64,000 nt of DNA from Conus ventricosus (GCA_018398815.1 CM031602.1:98540701-98604700); one strand, 5' to 3'; numbered from the stretch's first letter, positions 32,271 to 44,920 are shown. A program made the numbers and translations. Notes: generated by a model from the sequence alone, not told the origin.

Positions 32271-33447
32271 ATGGTGCTCTCAGCAGTGAGCAACAGCTCA
32301 ATGAGCAGCAGCAGCGGGACCCACTCAATGAGCACAGACAGCTCAGCGCATACACAACAATCTTCAGTCTATACACACCCCCTGTACAGAGTGAGTCACT
32401 ACGTGTGGTTGGTCGGGCCGCCTATCATCTTACTGGTTGGTAACTTTGGAAACGTCATGACCATCATCATCATGCACAGACAGAAATCAGGGGAGGCGAT
32501 CATCAACGTCTACTTCACGGCCTTGGCCGTCGTTGACCTGATCGCGCTGAACGTGCTTCTGTTAGGTAACTGGTGGGGATAACGTTTGGGTATTATTTCA
32601 ATTCTCAGCATGATGTAATCTGTAAACTGCACAGCTGGACGATCGCTTGCGTCACAACGAGCGGCTGGTTTCTGGTCAGTCTGACCGCTCACAGGGCTGT
32701 GTCTGTGGTGTGGCCACATCGGGTCAACGCCCTATGTACACGCCCGTCTGGTGGTGGGTGTGGTGGTGGGAATAGCCGTCTTCTTTGCTCTTGTGTACTC
32801 TCACTACCTGTATGGAACACCGCGTGAGTTTCCATGACTCTAGTGGCTACCGTTGCACTATGGTCAGTGGTTACGCCACGTTTGTGCAAAATGTCTTCTC
32901 CTACGTGCAACTCGTGCTCTATAGTATTCTTCCGTTCATCTGCATCGTTCTGGCCAATGTCGTCCTGGTGTGGAAACTCAGGGCCACAATCCAAGAGCGT
33001 CGTGTCAAGTTTGCCGGAAGAGAATCCGCAGCTGTGGATCGTGAGAAAGCAGCCAGCTCTGTGACCTTGACTATCATCACCGTGTCCTTGACCTTTGTGG
33101 TTCTGACCCTGCCAACGTCAGTGTACTACATCTCTGTCTATGTGTACGACCCCTCAGCGGTCATATCTGTTGCTGACCAGGCCAGGATTCACGTGATCAG
33201 GGCTGTGACCTACGTGATGCAGTTCTCCAACAGTGCGGTCAATTTTTTACCTGTACTGTTTGACAGGGCGAAGTTCAGGAAGGAATTTCTAAAGATGTTT
33301 TGCCCCCAGAGGGTTGTGAGGTGTCTGAAAAAGACCACTGGATTTCTCTACAACACCACGACTTTGCTATGCACATGTGTTTCGAACGATGATGACCAAA
33401 AAAAAAAGCGTCAGCATTCAGTCCAATGGTCGCAAAGCTTGCAATAA
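32271..33447 (+). pseudogene. Rhodopsin-like (class A) GPCR, copy 1, frame broken by three small indels
   Basis: A seven-helix receptor for an unknown ligand, in the style of invertebrate FMRFamide/peptide-like or orphan receptors. The start ATG 32271 has a good context (AGCCATGG). The N-terminus is Ser-rich and extracellular (NSS site near residue 8). TM1 has GNFGNVMTI, TM2 ALAVVDLI, and the TM3 region starts at CKLHSW. At the DRY position the sequence is TAHRAVSVV, so Asp is replaced by His. An ECL2 Cys is in YRCTM. TM5 is SILPFICIVLANVVLV, TM6 SLTFVVLTLPTSVYYI, and TM7 NSAVNFLPVLF takes the place of NPxxY. A basic tail ends at 33447. Breaks lie near 32578, 32745 (extra C) and 32817 (extra A); the latter two are absent in copy 2. 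Apparently intronless. The breaks could be sequencing errors, so the gene might be functional. Confidence 0.8.
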
Positions 33448-33587
33448 AACAAGTCATAACAAAATTGAGAGAAAAAGAAGCTCAGTGTCCAAATGTAACA
33501 ATACTTTGTCCCATGACCTGTTATTTCGGCTTTGCAACAACTTGAAAAAGAGTGGTATGTTTGTTTGTGTTTCTGTGCTTGAAAGCT

Positions 33588-33892
33588 CATTACAGAAGTC
33601 TCTTTTAACTTTAGTAGCACTGCTCTATGTGTCAATTACAATATGGTCACTTGCCCATTTCTGTGGCAGAGTTCATCACAGAAGTCTCTTTAACTTTAGT
33701 AGCACTGCTCTATGTGTCAATTCAATATGGCCACTTGCCCATTTTTGTGGTAGAGTTCATCACAGACGTCTCTTTTAACTTTTGTAGCACTGCTCTATGT
33801 GTCAATTACAATATGGCCACTTGCCCATTTCTGTGGTAGAGTTAATCACAGAAGTCTCTTTCACTTTAGTATCACTGCTCTCTGTGTTAATT
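33588..33892. repeat. ~85-bp minisatellite, 3.5 copies, downstream of GPCR copy 1
   Basis: GAAGTCTC units start at 33595, 33681, 33765 and 33851 and share GCTCTATGTGTCAATTACAA and GGCCACTTGCCCATTT. A related two-unit stretch lies downstream of the third GPCR copy at 62460-62645. Confidence 0.9.
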
Positions 33893-33895
33893 TAC

Positions 33896-33916
33896 ACCCC
33901 CCCCCCCCCCCCCCCC
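33896..33916. repeat. Poly(C) run
   Basis: About 21 consecutive C, at the end of the 85-bp repeats. Confidence 0.95.
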
Positions 33917-34107
33917 AACTTTTCCAATCCACCTTCCCAGTGTCTGAGTGGGTTTTGCATGCACGCGTGAGTACCTGGTGGTTGTGTTGCTTGTACGTGC
34001 GCAGGCCGTGTTGATGTGAGTGTACGTGCGTGCGTGCGGGTGTCTGAAAGCGTGGGTGTGTGGTCATGCGTGAGCACGTGTGCGCGTGCGGTCCTGCGCG
34101 GGTGCGC

Positions 34108-34113
<6 letters not shown>

Positions 34114-34144
<31 letters not shown>
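34114..34144. repeat. (GT)n at assembly gap edge
   Basis: The GT run is cut by the following block of N, suggesting that assembly failed in the microsatellite. Confidence 0.95.
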
Positions 34145-34244
34145 NNNNNNNNNNNNNNNNNNNNNNNNNNNNNNNNNNNNNNNNNNNNNNNNNNNNNNNN
34201 NNNNNNNNNNNNNNNNNNNNNNNNNNNNNNNNNNNNNNNNNNNN
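34145..34244. other. Assembly gap, 100 N
   Basis: Exactly 100 N, the usual placeholder for a scaffold gap of unknown length. Translations across it are meaningless. Confidence 0.99.
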
Positions 34245-34880
34245 ACGAGCGGCTGGTTTCTGGTCAGTCTGACCGCTCACAGGGCTGTGTCTGTGGTGTG
34301 GCCACATCGGGTCAACGCCCTATGTACACGCCATCTGGTGGTGGGTGTGGTGGTGGGAATAGCCGTCTTCTTTGCTCTTGTGTACTCTCACTACCTGTAT
34401 GGACACCGCGTGAGTTTCCATGACTCTAGTGGCTACCGTTGCACTATGGTCAGTGGTTACGCCACGTTTGTGCAAAATGTCTTCTCCTACGTGCAACTCG
34501 TGCTCTATAGTATTCTTCCGTTCATCTGCATCGTTCTGGCCAATGTCGTCCTGGTGTGGAAACTCAGGGCCACAATCCGAGAGCTTCGTGTCAAGTTTGC
34601 CGGAAGAGAATCCGCAGCTGTGGATCGTGAGAAAGCGACCAGCTCTGTGACCTTGACCATCATCACTGTGTCCCTGACCTTTGTGGTCCTGACCCTGCCA
34701 GTATCGGTGTACTACATCTCTCTGTTTATATATGACTCGTCAGCCGTCATGTCTGTCACGGACCAGGCCAGGATTCATATGATCAGGGCTGTGATTTTGC
34801 AAATGATGTTCCCAACAGAGCTTTTTAATTTTTCCCTGTTTTTGTTTGACGGGGGAAAAAGTTCAGGGGAGAGTTCGTGA
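34245..34880 (+). pseudogene. Rhodopsin-like GPCR, copy 2, 5' part missing in the gap
   Basis: Begins inside TM3 (TSGWFLVSLTAHRAVSVV) and stays open through TM4 (VVGVVVGIAVFFALVYSHYL), ECL2 Cys (YRCTM), TM5, TM6 (SLTFVVLTLPVSVYYIS) and into TM7. In TM7 the sequence becomes poor (TELFNFSLFLFDGGK) and stops at 34880. Except for one base in each of two indels it is identical to copy 1 over 34245-34576. It then differs at roughly 30 sites in the next ~220 bp, mostly synonymous or conservative (for example SVYVYDPSAVIS against SLFIYDSSAVMS). The altered TM7 and lost tail coincide with the start of a low-quality region, so the 3' damage may be artefactual. The missing N-terminus prevents judging function. 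Confidence 0.75.
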
Positions 34881-35330
34881 CTTTAGTATGCCTAAAATTA
34901 GGAAAGTTTCCCTAAGGAAGATTTTGGGACGGACTGATTCCCAGCCCCAAAAACTAGTTTGCCTATTGCAGCTCTTTTGCTAATCGGTGATTGGAATAAA
35001 AAAAGGGGAAAATTAACCTATTCTTCACAAGATAAAAAAGTGCAAAAAAAAAACAATTTCCAAATAAAGTAATTGGTACACTTTCGCCCTTAACGCTTGT
35101 GAGGAGACCCAAACAAAAAAAGATTAAAATGGGAAAAGGGACAAGACAAAATTCTTTTTTTACGAGGAAAATATTTAAGAACTGATGTGTTTTTTTGCAT
35201 CCGGGTCCTGGGCCTGTGTAGGGTCAAAAAATATAAAAAAAAAAAGGTAAAAAAAAAGGAAAAGCATGGAAAAGTGACTGGAACGCAATACTTAGGGATT
35301 AAAATTTTAAAAAAGGGGGGGGAAAAAAAA
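34881..35330. other. No gene recognised
   Basis: A-rich, homopolymer-rich. The first ~40 bp still aligns faintly with the 3' coding end of GPCR copy 1. Confidence 0.5.
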
Positions 35331-35542
35331 AAGAAAAGAGAGAGAGAGAGGAAAATTGGAGACCCGGGGGGGGGGACGGAGGACGAGGGAGGAGAGAGAG
35401 AGAGGGCAGGAGCAAAAGGGGAGAGCGGGGTAACCCTGGAGGAGGAGAGAGGAGAGGGGAGAGAGGAGGGGAGTGAGGAGGGAAGAGGAAGAGAGGAGAG
35501 AGAGAGAGAAAAAGGCAGGGCGAAGGGGAGGGGGGGAAACCC

Positions 35543-35577
<35 letters not shown>

Positions 35578-36290
35578 AAGAGAGAGAGGAGAGGAGAGAG
35601 AGGAGAGAGAGAGGAGAGAGAGGGAGGGAGGGAAGAGAGAATACGAATACAAATAGGGAATACAAATTTTACAAATTTACGAATATTTTTAATGAGGGTA
35701 ATGAGAGGAGAGGAGAGGGGGGGGGGAAAAGAAAGGGGGTAGAGTGGGTGCGATAAGAGGCTTGTTTAGAAAAAATCGGGACAATCAGAAAATCCCAAAG
35801 GGGATAAAAGGGCAAAAAAATTTTTGGAACCCCGGGGGAGGGGGGGGGGGGGGGGGGGGGATAGAAATAAAGCACAAAGGGACGGGGGGAAAAGGCATAA
35901 TGTTTTTGCCCCTCGAAAAGGATAGGGGGGTTATCTTTTGGGTTTAAAAAATTCAATTTCATTCCAGCAGAGGGAGGGGAGAGAGGGGTTAGAAAAGAGG
36001 GGAAAGAAGAGGAGAGAGCCCCCAAATTTTTTTCCGGAGAAGGGGAGAAAAGGAGAGGAGGGGAAGAGGGAAGAGATGGCGGGAGAGGGGGAGAGGAGAG
36101 AGAGAGAAAGTCACAAAAGGGAAAAAAGCTTTTTCGACGGGAAGGGACAAGAGGGCAGGTGGGTAGTAGGAAACACACACCCCACAAAACACACACAAAA
36201 ACCCCACACACACACCCCCACACACACACACACACCAACCCCAAAACCCCAACACACCACAAACCCACACCACACACCCAAACACTAAAT
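35331..36290. repeat. GA-rich, poly(G) and CA-rich low-complexity zone
   Basis: (GA)n at 35335-35640 and 35970-36110, a G run at 35838-35861, and a CA/CCA-rich run at 36170-36285. Long frames across it are repeat-encoded. Confidence 0.85.
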
Positions 36291-36740
36291 AAGACATATT
36301 TATAAACAAAAAATAACATTTTGAATTTTGGGTAAAAAAACTATTTAAAAATTTGTGGAAAAATTACATAAGGCAAAGGGGGGTGGTGGTGATTGGTGGT
36401 GGATTAGGGGTGGAGTACGCAAGTACTGGCACATAAGATGGTTAAAATAATGGTTTTTGGGAAGGTTAATTTTGAATTGGCGTTTTTTTGTTTGTTTCCC
36501 AGGGAGCGATTTCCCAAAATTTTTAAAAGGAACCTGAATATGTTAAACGGGATTTAAAAAAGTCTTTCTGGGAACAGGGAAATAAATTTTTGGGTGGGAC
36601 CCTTTGGGGAAATTTTATTGAGAATCTGTGAACTAATTTTGGGAGGGTCCCTTCCCCAGACAAAAATCTTGTTCATTATGTTTCCCTTTGTTGTTTTTAA
36701 AAACCCTCGGGATAAATGGGGAAATTAAATTTCTTTTTAT
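36291..36740. other. No gene recognised
   Basis: A/T homopolymer-rich sequence with GTGGTGGTGATTGGTGGTGG near 36382. Nothing else seen. Confidence 0.4.
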
Positions 36741-38950
36741 AGTGATTCCCCCGCTACTGTTTTTTGGGGGGAATTTTTTAAGTGCTGGCTTGTTAGGTTA
36801 ACAAGGTTTGAGAGTTTTTGCGCTGCACTGTCCCATAGGTGATCCATTTCTTGTATGATTGAATATGGGGACTGGAAAAAGGGGCTTGGTGAAGGCAGGC
36901 GAGAAGCGTTTGTTTTTGGAGAGTTGTTTAAACTTTTGGGGAAATTTTTTTTGCATAGTGGGGTTTTATGTGAGCTTCCCAAACTCATATTTTTTTTCAA
37001 TTTTTTATTCCTAGCCTTTGGGGCCCATGTAACCTGTTCAACGGGTTCTTTTTTTAAGATAAAAAGGAAAAAACTTAAGAGTGAGATTTTGCTTTTTTGC
37101 CTGGTTGTGAAAAAGCAGGGGTTTTAGTTTTTTGAGGGTGAAGCGCTTGTGTTTTATTTCAGTCCATTTCACGGGGTTTTCCATTCCACTTTCTTGTAAA
37201 AATTTGGGCAAAAACATTTAAATCAGAATGATTTGGGGTGGTTTTGTTGTGTTCAGAAAAAAGTTACAGGTGGAGGATATTTTGAGGGGACCCATTGATG
37301 AAAATTTTGAATAATAAGGGACCCAAGTTTAAAAGCCTTGGGGGGGAGCCATAGGAAATGTTTGGAATGAAGGGAGGGTTGAAATTAATTTTCACAATTG
37401 TTGCCTATTTGTGAGATATGAGTGAAAAAGCTTTAAAGAGTTTTGTGGAAAAGCCATAAAATTTTTTAATTTTCTAAGAAAAAGGGTTTGTGGTCTATAA
37501 AATTAAAAAATGCTTTTTTGAAAAATATAAATGGGACCCCAAAAATTATTTTTTGGTTTTTAAAATGTTTGTTTAGCCGGGTCATAAAACCGGGTTGTTT
37601 AGTGCTGTGGGGGCATGAAGGGTTTGTGTCAAAACCCCCGGCTGTCTTGGATGAAGCAAGTGGTTGGTTTTAAAAGGGGGTTTGGTAATGGGGGGTTTTT
37701 GGGTTTATGTTTTTTTTCCAAAGGTTTGGAAAAGGGGTGGAAATGATTAAAGTTTGGTCTGTGGGTTTGCATTTATGAGCTGTCCCCTTTGTTTTGTAAA
37801 ATGGGGAATGACTTTTGTTTTTTTAAAAATATTGGGAAAATGTTTTTTGTCGTTACATAGATTAAAGGTTTTTGTCAACTATCTGAATTTGTGGAGCTGA
37901 TAGTTTGAGAATTTTGCCTTAGGCCATCCCCCCGCGGGGATTTGGGACTGTTTTAGGTGCGTTAAGTGTGATAGCTTCTAATACTTTTTTTGGTTTGGAA
38001 TTTTAAAGTTCGGGACGTGATGTTTTATTTTGGCAATATTTTTTAAATTTTTTGAAGGTGTTTGATCTTGAAGAATCAGCCGTGAAAAACTTTATTGGCT
38101 ATAGTGCAAAAGGGGGTTTTGTTCATTTGTTCGACAGAGTTCCCCCCTTTTTTAATTTTAGTTGTTTTTTTGAAAAAAGTTGATTGTTTGAAAGGGCTCG
38201 TTTTTTGCTACCTTACCAATTTTGGGTTTATTTGATGAAATTAGTTCTCGATAGTTTTCGTTTTTTCTTTTTTGCGCTTCTGTAAAATTTATTGCATTTC
38301 TCAGTATTCTAGTTTTCCCTCTTCTTAGCCAGGGTTTTTTTAAGCAGATCTTTAAGATAAAAATGCCTTCCCGTAAAAAATTTAGGTTCCCCCTGCCCCT
38401 TTTTGGGGGTTTTGTCGTAATCTAATTGTTTTTAGAGGGGCGTGTTTTTCATATATTTCTGTAAAAAAGTTTCTGGGTCCAAAAATTTCCCCAGGGAAAA
38501 TCGGGGTCAGTTAAAGTTGTAAACGGAAAGAGAGATTTTAGGTAAACAAGTTATGTTGAAAATCTTTTGGGTTTTTAAAAAATTTTTTAAAAAAAACGGT
38601 TGGTTATTGTCTTGTGTCCCTTTTGGGGAATTTTTTTCTCCTTTTTTGGACCAAAGTGACACACAAGGGTAATGTCACTTTCAGTTTAGAAAAGGGAAAA
38701 ACGGGGGTTTTGCTATGTTTTTTTTTTTTGAAAATAAATATGGTGTAAGTTTTCTTTGAGTTTTATGTGACTTGTTGGAGATTCGTGGGGTTGATGGAAA
38801 GGGTTTTTTAAAAGTTTTAATTTCTTGGTCCATTGATTTTGCCTTTAGAAGGTTTTGTTAAAGGTTTTCCCCAGGAAAAATTTTTTTGGATTCTTGTGGA
38901 CTGCATCCATCCCTCCCCGGGAAAAAATTTGTCGACCCGGTTTTCTCTTT
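36741..38950 (-). pseudogene. LINE reverse transcriptase remnant
   Basis: On the minus strand, palm-domain pieces of a non-LTR retrotransposon RT are readable. HKPFFLKIKKFMAF (about 37445-37490) and SYLTNRQQLCENYFN (about 37380-37424) match the region following RT motif A. SLLFKIFINGSPQNILH (about 37270-37318) matches the motif around LGPLLFNIFIND. The catalytic YxDD region should follow near 37210-37250 but is not intact. The remaining limits are estimated from the expected ORF2 size. The frame is broken throughout. It is opposite in strand to, and different in content from, the LINE fragment at the window start. Confidence 0.6.
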
Positions 38951-40015
38951 CAGAAAGGGGTTACTGTAGCAGAATCCAACCCAAAAGGGGGAAAGGGTTT
39001 TTTTTCGCCCTTTAACCCTTCCCATCCAAGGGCCATTTTACACCGTTAAATTCTAGTGTAGAAATCGTTTGAAGCTAAGGGTTTCGTGTTTAAGATAAGA
39101 AGACCGTCTCTTTCGTTTGTGCCGGATCTTTTCCGGTTTTCGTTATTTCCTGGGGTTTGCTACTTCATTGTCGGTAAAGTGTGTTTTTAATCTGGATTTT
39201 AGAGAGGCCCCCAAAATATGAAAAAAATTTTTCCATGATTACCAAAATTTAGTGTTGTATATCTGATTTTGTTAAAAATTTCATGGGTTTGGGTTTTTTT
39301 TGGGTCGACATTTTTCGAAGTCCTTCTTTGGGATGGGGCCCTACAGAATGGCTCTTTTTCATTTGTTTTTGGCATGATGTGATGGGTAGTTTGGAGACGA
39401 TTTCGCACGTTTTAAAAGACGTTGGGGGTTTTTAAAGATCAAAGGGAAAAACAAAAAGTTTTCCCTAAAAGGAGGGAAAATGGGTTTTGGGGGACAACCC
39501 TTTACAACTTTGGGGAAAACCCAAAAAAAATATGAGGGGAAAAGAAAAACTTCACCCCGTATTATATCAATAAGTTCCCCCGATCGATGGTACTGAATGG
39601 GTTTCACTTTTTTGAAAGGAAAAGTACCCGTCACTCAAAAGGAAAAAAAAAATTTTAAGCAAAATTAAAATAAGGGGAAGAAGGTGAGGGAAAAAAAGAA
39701 GTAAAATGAAAAAAAAAATGCAAGAATCAACACATCAAAAAGAAAAAAAATTTTAAAAAAAAGGAGGGAAAAAAAAAACATAATTTTAAAAATCAAAGCC
39801 GCTTTTTTTTAAAATGCGAGTTGGCTATTTCACAAAATTGCCTCGCCGCAGTTTAAAAAGCAGTTTTTCTGGGGTCTCCTGCTGCGAAGCTTTGGTTTAG
39901 TCTCTTTTTAAGGCTAAAAGTCTCGCCCCTTTTCCGAAAACTTCTTATATTTACGTGGTTTAAGTCCACTTAGATTTAAAATGGAAAACAGAAATGCCGG
40001 CACAGGGGAAAAATT
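38951..40015. other. No gene recognised
   Basis: Homopolymer-rich; A-rich at 39640-39800. Could include the 5' part of the minus-strand LINE but no endonuclease motif was seen. Confidence 0.4.
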
Positions 40016-40985
40016 ACACACACACCACACACACACACACACACCCCACACACACACACCACAAAACAACAACACGAGTAAGGTTTTTCGGGGAAAACCA
40101 AAACAACGCAAATTAATTTAAAACATTGCAAGTTAATTTTGATGGAAAAAAAAAACGTGTGTAGGATGTGGGAAAACCCAAAAGGGGGAAGCCTTTTGTC
40201 CCCAGTACCTTTTGGTTACCTTCGGGCCCCAGTCTTTGTTGAGAGGAGGGGGTTTTTGTTGCTTTTTTGGCTCCAGGGAAATATAACGAAAGGTTTAAAA
40301 ATTAACGGTTAAAATTACATACATACACTTTCAGACGTGACAATCTAGGCCCCGGGATGACCACCATACACACACACAAAAACACACAAACACACACACA
40401 CAAAACACCCCACCCCACCCCACACACACACAAAACAACACCAAAACCCCCCACCCCACAAACCCCCAGCACCACAACAGAGAAACAGAGTACATCATAT
40501 AGGGGGACCCACACAAAAAACACAAACACACACCACACAAAACAAAAACACACACACACACACCCCACCTCCCACAAAACACACACACACCCCAACAAAT
40601 TTAAAAATTCAACGGCCCCAAATTAAACAATTTAAATTTACTACCCCCTAAAACATAAATACAAAATTTTTGAGGGGTTTGCCCCCCGTGCTCGCACTCT
40701 TTTCTCTCTTCTCTCTTCTCCTCCTTCCTCTCTTTTCTCTTTCTCCCCCTTCCCCTTTTCCCCTTTTTCTCTCTCTCTCTTCTCTCTTCTCTCTTTCTCT
40801 TCAACCACACCAAAAAAAACACACACACACCACACACTACAATAAACAGACAGCACAATCATCAGAACCCCACGCGCAAGCGCCCGGGACGCACACAAAC
40901 ACCCCACCAAAAAAACACACCCCAAAACCCACCCACCCCCACCCCCAACACCACACCAACCCCCCAAACACTTATTTCCCCCCCA
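40016..40985. repeat. CA-rich and CT-rich microsatellite cluster
   Basis: CA runs at 40016-40070, 40360-40600 and 40815-40850, a CT run at 40690-40800, and C-rich CA at 40900-40980, all with many A and C runs. No genes. Confidence 0.85.
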
Positions 40986-43900
40986 AAGATGCAAACTTTA
41001 AACGGAAAAAGCTACCAAATTGTAGAACTTTAAACCGCGGCCCCTACAAAAGGGAAAAACAAATTAAACATTTGTGCTCTCTCGGGACACACAAAACTGG
41101 AAACCCGAATCGGGAAATGTGGGGGAAGCAAGGGGGGCTGGGGAGGGGAAAAGAAATGGCCCGTACCATGGATGATGTGAAGAAGACATGGGCCCTGGAA
41201 GTAAATGAAGGGTGGAGGGGAAAAGGCATAGGGGTGGGGGGAAAGACCTGTTGAAACGGGGGGGATGGGGGGGAAAAAGCGCTCTCGCCTGGCGGAAACC
41301 CCATTGCGGGCGGTAACTTCGGTTGTTTTGGGGACGAAATGACTGAACCCGGGGTGTGTCACTGCTTGTACACACATTTGGCCGGGGTTGGGCCCTTTGG
41401 GGGGATTTGCGGAGGGGGGGGGGTGCGGGGGGAAGGTTTTGTCAATAAGCCATAGGGTTGGTGTTATTTGGGGGGAGGCCTAGTTTTAGCGAAAAGGGGT
41501 GGGGGGGGTTTGGTGGGTCATCTGTGTACGCCCCAAGTGGCTGGGGTTGGGGGTGGAGGGGCCTTTTTTTTAGGGGGGATGGGGGGAGACAAAAAGTGAA
41601 GTGCGTAAACCTGACGGGAGGTTTGGGAATTCTGAGGGGGGGGTGAATGGGGGGGGGGAGGGGGGGATTGGGGGCGTCGTGCGCTGTTTGGGAGCATGAG
41701 ACGTTTTGGGAGGTGGAGTGGGTAGGGGGCCTGTCCCTCTGGGGGGGAAGAGGGGGGGGCGTCACACGGGTTTCCCCTCCCTTCCCGCTGGGTTTTGTAG
41801 AGTTGTAGTACAACGCCCGTCTCGGGGCCACTGCGCTGGGTGGTGAAGGTGGGGACAATGGCTGTTTAAAATTTTAAAAAAACCCTTGCTGAACAGGCCC
41901 CCTGAAGGTGGTCGTTGCTGGGGCGATTTATGGTGTTCAGAGGGGTTTCCCCCCCTCTGCCGGGGTAATTTCAGAGGCCGAAGTTGGGTTTTTGGGGGAA
42001 AACAGCGGTAAACAATTTCAAAAATGAGCCCCCGCCACTTTCTGGTTGTTATTGCACCAGCGGCCCGTGATGCTAAAAGGGTGCTGCAGTCACCAGCCCC
42101 CAAAGGAAGGGGCCCGCATCCGGTGGGGGGTTAAAAGTCCCTTTTTCAAGCCCCTGAGGGAGACTTTTCGCCCTTAGTTTTTTGGCACACTCCAACCCGG
42201 CGCCCGGGCCCCCGGGATATGAATTAACTCAGGGTGAGTCAATCAGCTGTTTTGTTTAGGTCCGCTATCAATGGAAAACCCTTTTTAAAAGGGTTTGGGG
42301 GGGGGACACGTTTAGGAGATTTAATTTTTTTAGGGTAGGGGTTTTTTGCCTGACAAAAGGGGGGGTGGTTGGATATGGAGTCGGGATTTGGGACATTGGG
42401 GGGATGGGTTTTTCCTGTACTTTTTTCCCCTTGGTTTGTTTGTAGGGCTGAATGGGGGGGTTGGGGAACTGTATAAAAGTGTGCAGTGAGAGAAGGTGGG
42501 GGTTTTGTGTTTTGGGGGGGGGATGGAGGGATTGGGTTTTGTTGGTTGGCGGAGGAGTTTGAATGTGATTTTTAAATTTTGATTTTTTTTTTTGGTTGTT
42601 ATGTTTTTGCGTGAAAGGGTGTTTTTTCGTTGTCAGATGAAGGCATGTGACGATGGGCCCTTTGATTTCTATTTTGTGGTCTGTTGGTTTCCTGTTGTAA
42701 TTTTTTCTGGGGCCCGAGATTTCGTTTAGGAGGGATGGTTTACCTAAGGGAAATTCCCTTTCCCGAGGCACACAGTCGTCAAAGCTACTGCTACAGTTTG
42801 TGGGGCTGTTGTCGCGTTGGTGTCAGTCCCTTTTTACCCAGGTGTCACAAACGTCTGTGTGTTTGACGTATCCCCTGTGGTTTTGTTTTCGTTTGTCACA
42901 AGGGGTTTTGGTCAAGGGGCCATTTGCTTCTGTGCTTGTCTGAGTCAGTTGTGGGTGGGTCATTTAGCTGTCACTGATTTTTTCGTCATTTTTCCCGAGT
43001 GTCAGTCTCTGGGGTTGATGTGCTGTCTTCAGAATGAAATTTTCGGTTTAAACTGTTAGGGTTTCACTGTCCCTTGTGCCCCGTGACAGGGGGTTTTTAA
43101 AGTTTTTTTTTTATGCTGGTGTAATTTTAAAGAAAGGGGAAAAAGGGGGAAAAAGATTGATGGTTTTTTTGTTTAAGAGGATGGGTGGGGGATGTAGTGG
43201 GGAAAAAACTATTTTGTCATGGAGGGAAAGGGAGAGAATCGGGGGGTGTGTGGGTTTTGTGGGTTTGGGCTGGGGAACCCCAAAACAGGGGTTGGGAAAA
43301 ATTTTCAGGGGTGAAGACGGTTTTGAAACCCAAACCCGTTTTTTTCTGAAAGGGGCAGCTCACATTCCGCCCCCACCGCACCCCGGGTTTCTGTGTAGGG
43401 TGTCTGCCTGGTTTTGTGCGAGCGGCACAGGGGGTTCTGCCGGTGTTTCGTAAAAAAAAACCCCCCTTTTTAGCGACGGGGAGGGGGCTGCGGAGGGGCT
43501 GGGTTGGCCTTGTGTTGATTTTTGGCGCCGCGGTCAGGTGTGTACAATGGCCGCGTGTTTGGGGAAATCCCCATTGACCCGTTTGGCAAACTGGCCCCCA
43601 AACCCAGATTTTTTTTGGTTGGTAGTAGAGGTGTAAACTTTAGGGGGGTTTTTGTTGGGGTTGTTTTGAGTCGTTTTTTAAGGGTTTTACTGAAATTTGG
43701 TCTGGTGTTTGTCTGGTGCCCGTTAGTGGGGGAAAATTTTGTTGTGAATTTTGTGGTTGGTGTAAGTCGATCCATTTAGCTTTGGGGAGCAGTTGGTTTG
43801 TAAGGACCAACGATCTGTGAAATAAGGGGGTATCTCCATTGTGGCATTGCTTGTGGTGTGTAACAAATGTTTTTTGGATGGGGTCCATTGGGAGGAAAAA

Positions 43901-44240
43901 ATACGCTTTGAGAAGATGTTCCCCGGGGTCGCTCCTTTGTTTTGAGTCATGGATCGCGTGATGGGACCCATGACTGCAACTGTAAACCAAATTGCGCGGC
44001 AGTTGGGTGAAGGGGAAACTTGGGCAAAGATGCCGGCTTGTTCACATCACGCTACATGTTGGTGCAAAATAAACAATCCACGTGAATCGTAAATTGCACA
44101 CCCGATCACATCACGCACTGACTTGGGGGAAGTTAGAGATGAAAGTGCATCATAAACATACTGTCTTATTTCCCTTTTGCATTCCCCACATTAACTTGGA
44201 AAAAAATTTCGTTGTAAATCACTGCAACTACTAAACACGT
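40986..44240. other. No gene recognised; strongly G-rich plus strand
   Basis: G runs of 4-10 are frequent, densest at 41395-41760. All longer frames are Pro/Gly-rich by-products of the skew. A GT-rich part (42780-43060) is less damaged but matches nothing known to me. Confidence 0.5.
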
Positions 44241-44257
44241 CTGCACTCGTCGGTTCC

Positions 44258-44380
44258 GGAAGGAGAGAGAGGAGGAGAGAGAGAGAGGGGAGAGAGAGAG
44301 GGGGAGAGAGAGAGAGAGAAAAGGGGGAAGAGGAAGGAGAGAGGGGGAGAGAGAGAGGTGTGTTGTGTGTGTGTGTGTGT
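44258..44380. repeat. (GA)n then (GT)n microsatellite
   Basis: GA-rich run with G interruptions 44258-44358 followed by GT 44359-44380, directly upstream of a family A repeat copy, as at 2010-2195. Confidence 0.9.
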
Positions 44381-44385
44381 TTTGA

Positions 44386-44920
44386 TTTGTTTGTAGTTCA
44401 CTTGGCGACATGTGACGTTCCGTTGCGTGCGCCTTTTATTTAAAATATAAAGCATTTCCCTAGGTAGGGGAAAAAGGAAAGGTAAAAGAAAGAACAATTT
44501 GGTGGCCTGACCAGTGTGATCGGTGTCGCGGTTGGCTATAGACGTAGGGTGATTATTGGTTGAATCGATCAGGAAAATGGACGGACGTTGTCCCTGGTCA
44601 GTAAGCAAGGGTTGGTAACGCGTATTGTTAGATGAGTACTCACTGAATATGTATCAGGAAGAGCACAGGAATGAAAAATAAGGTATGGGAAGGAGATGGC
44701 TTGGGGACACTGACCAGACAGGTTGTTTGGAACTGCAGAACGAGATTCACCTGTAATCTACCATTACCAGGTGAGGTATAGAGAGATGGGGAGAGAAAAG
44801 AGAGTTAAGAAAAGGGAAAAAAAGGGAAAAGAAATTTATCACTATTCAGATTTTGAAATAGATTACTTACACGGTCTTCATTCGTGTTTCAGCCCTTCCG
44901 GTGGCTGTGGCAGCACCAGT
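44386..44920. repeat. Dispersed repeat family A, diverged copy
   Basis: Same landmarks in the same order as 2196-2735, including CATGTGACG, GCATTTCCC, GGCCTGACCAGTGTG, GAGTACTCACTGAATA, CATTACCAGGTGAGGTATAGA and ATTCGTGTTTCAGCCCTTCC. The shared region stops right after this last block, suggesting the true repeat end near 2720/44905. Confidence 0.65.

Noticed and set aside
34016..34307. Frames crossing the N block
   Set aside because: Sequence is undefined there; only the part from 34245 on is used.
41442..41858. Proline-rich minus-strand protein
   Set aside because: Arises from the G-rich plus strand; no domain and no homologous copy in the window.
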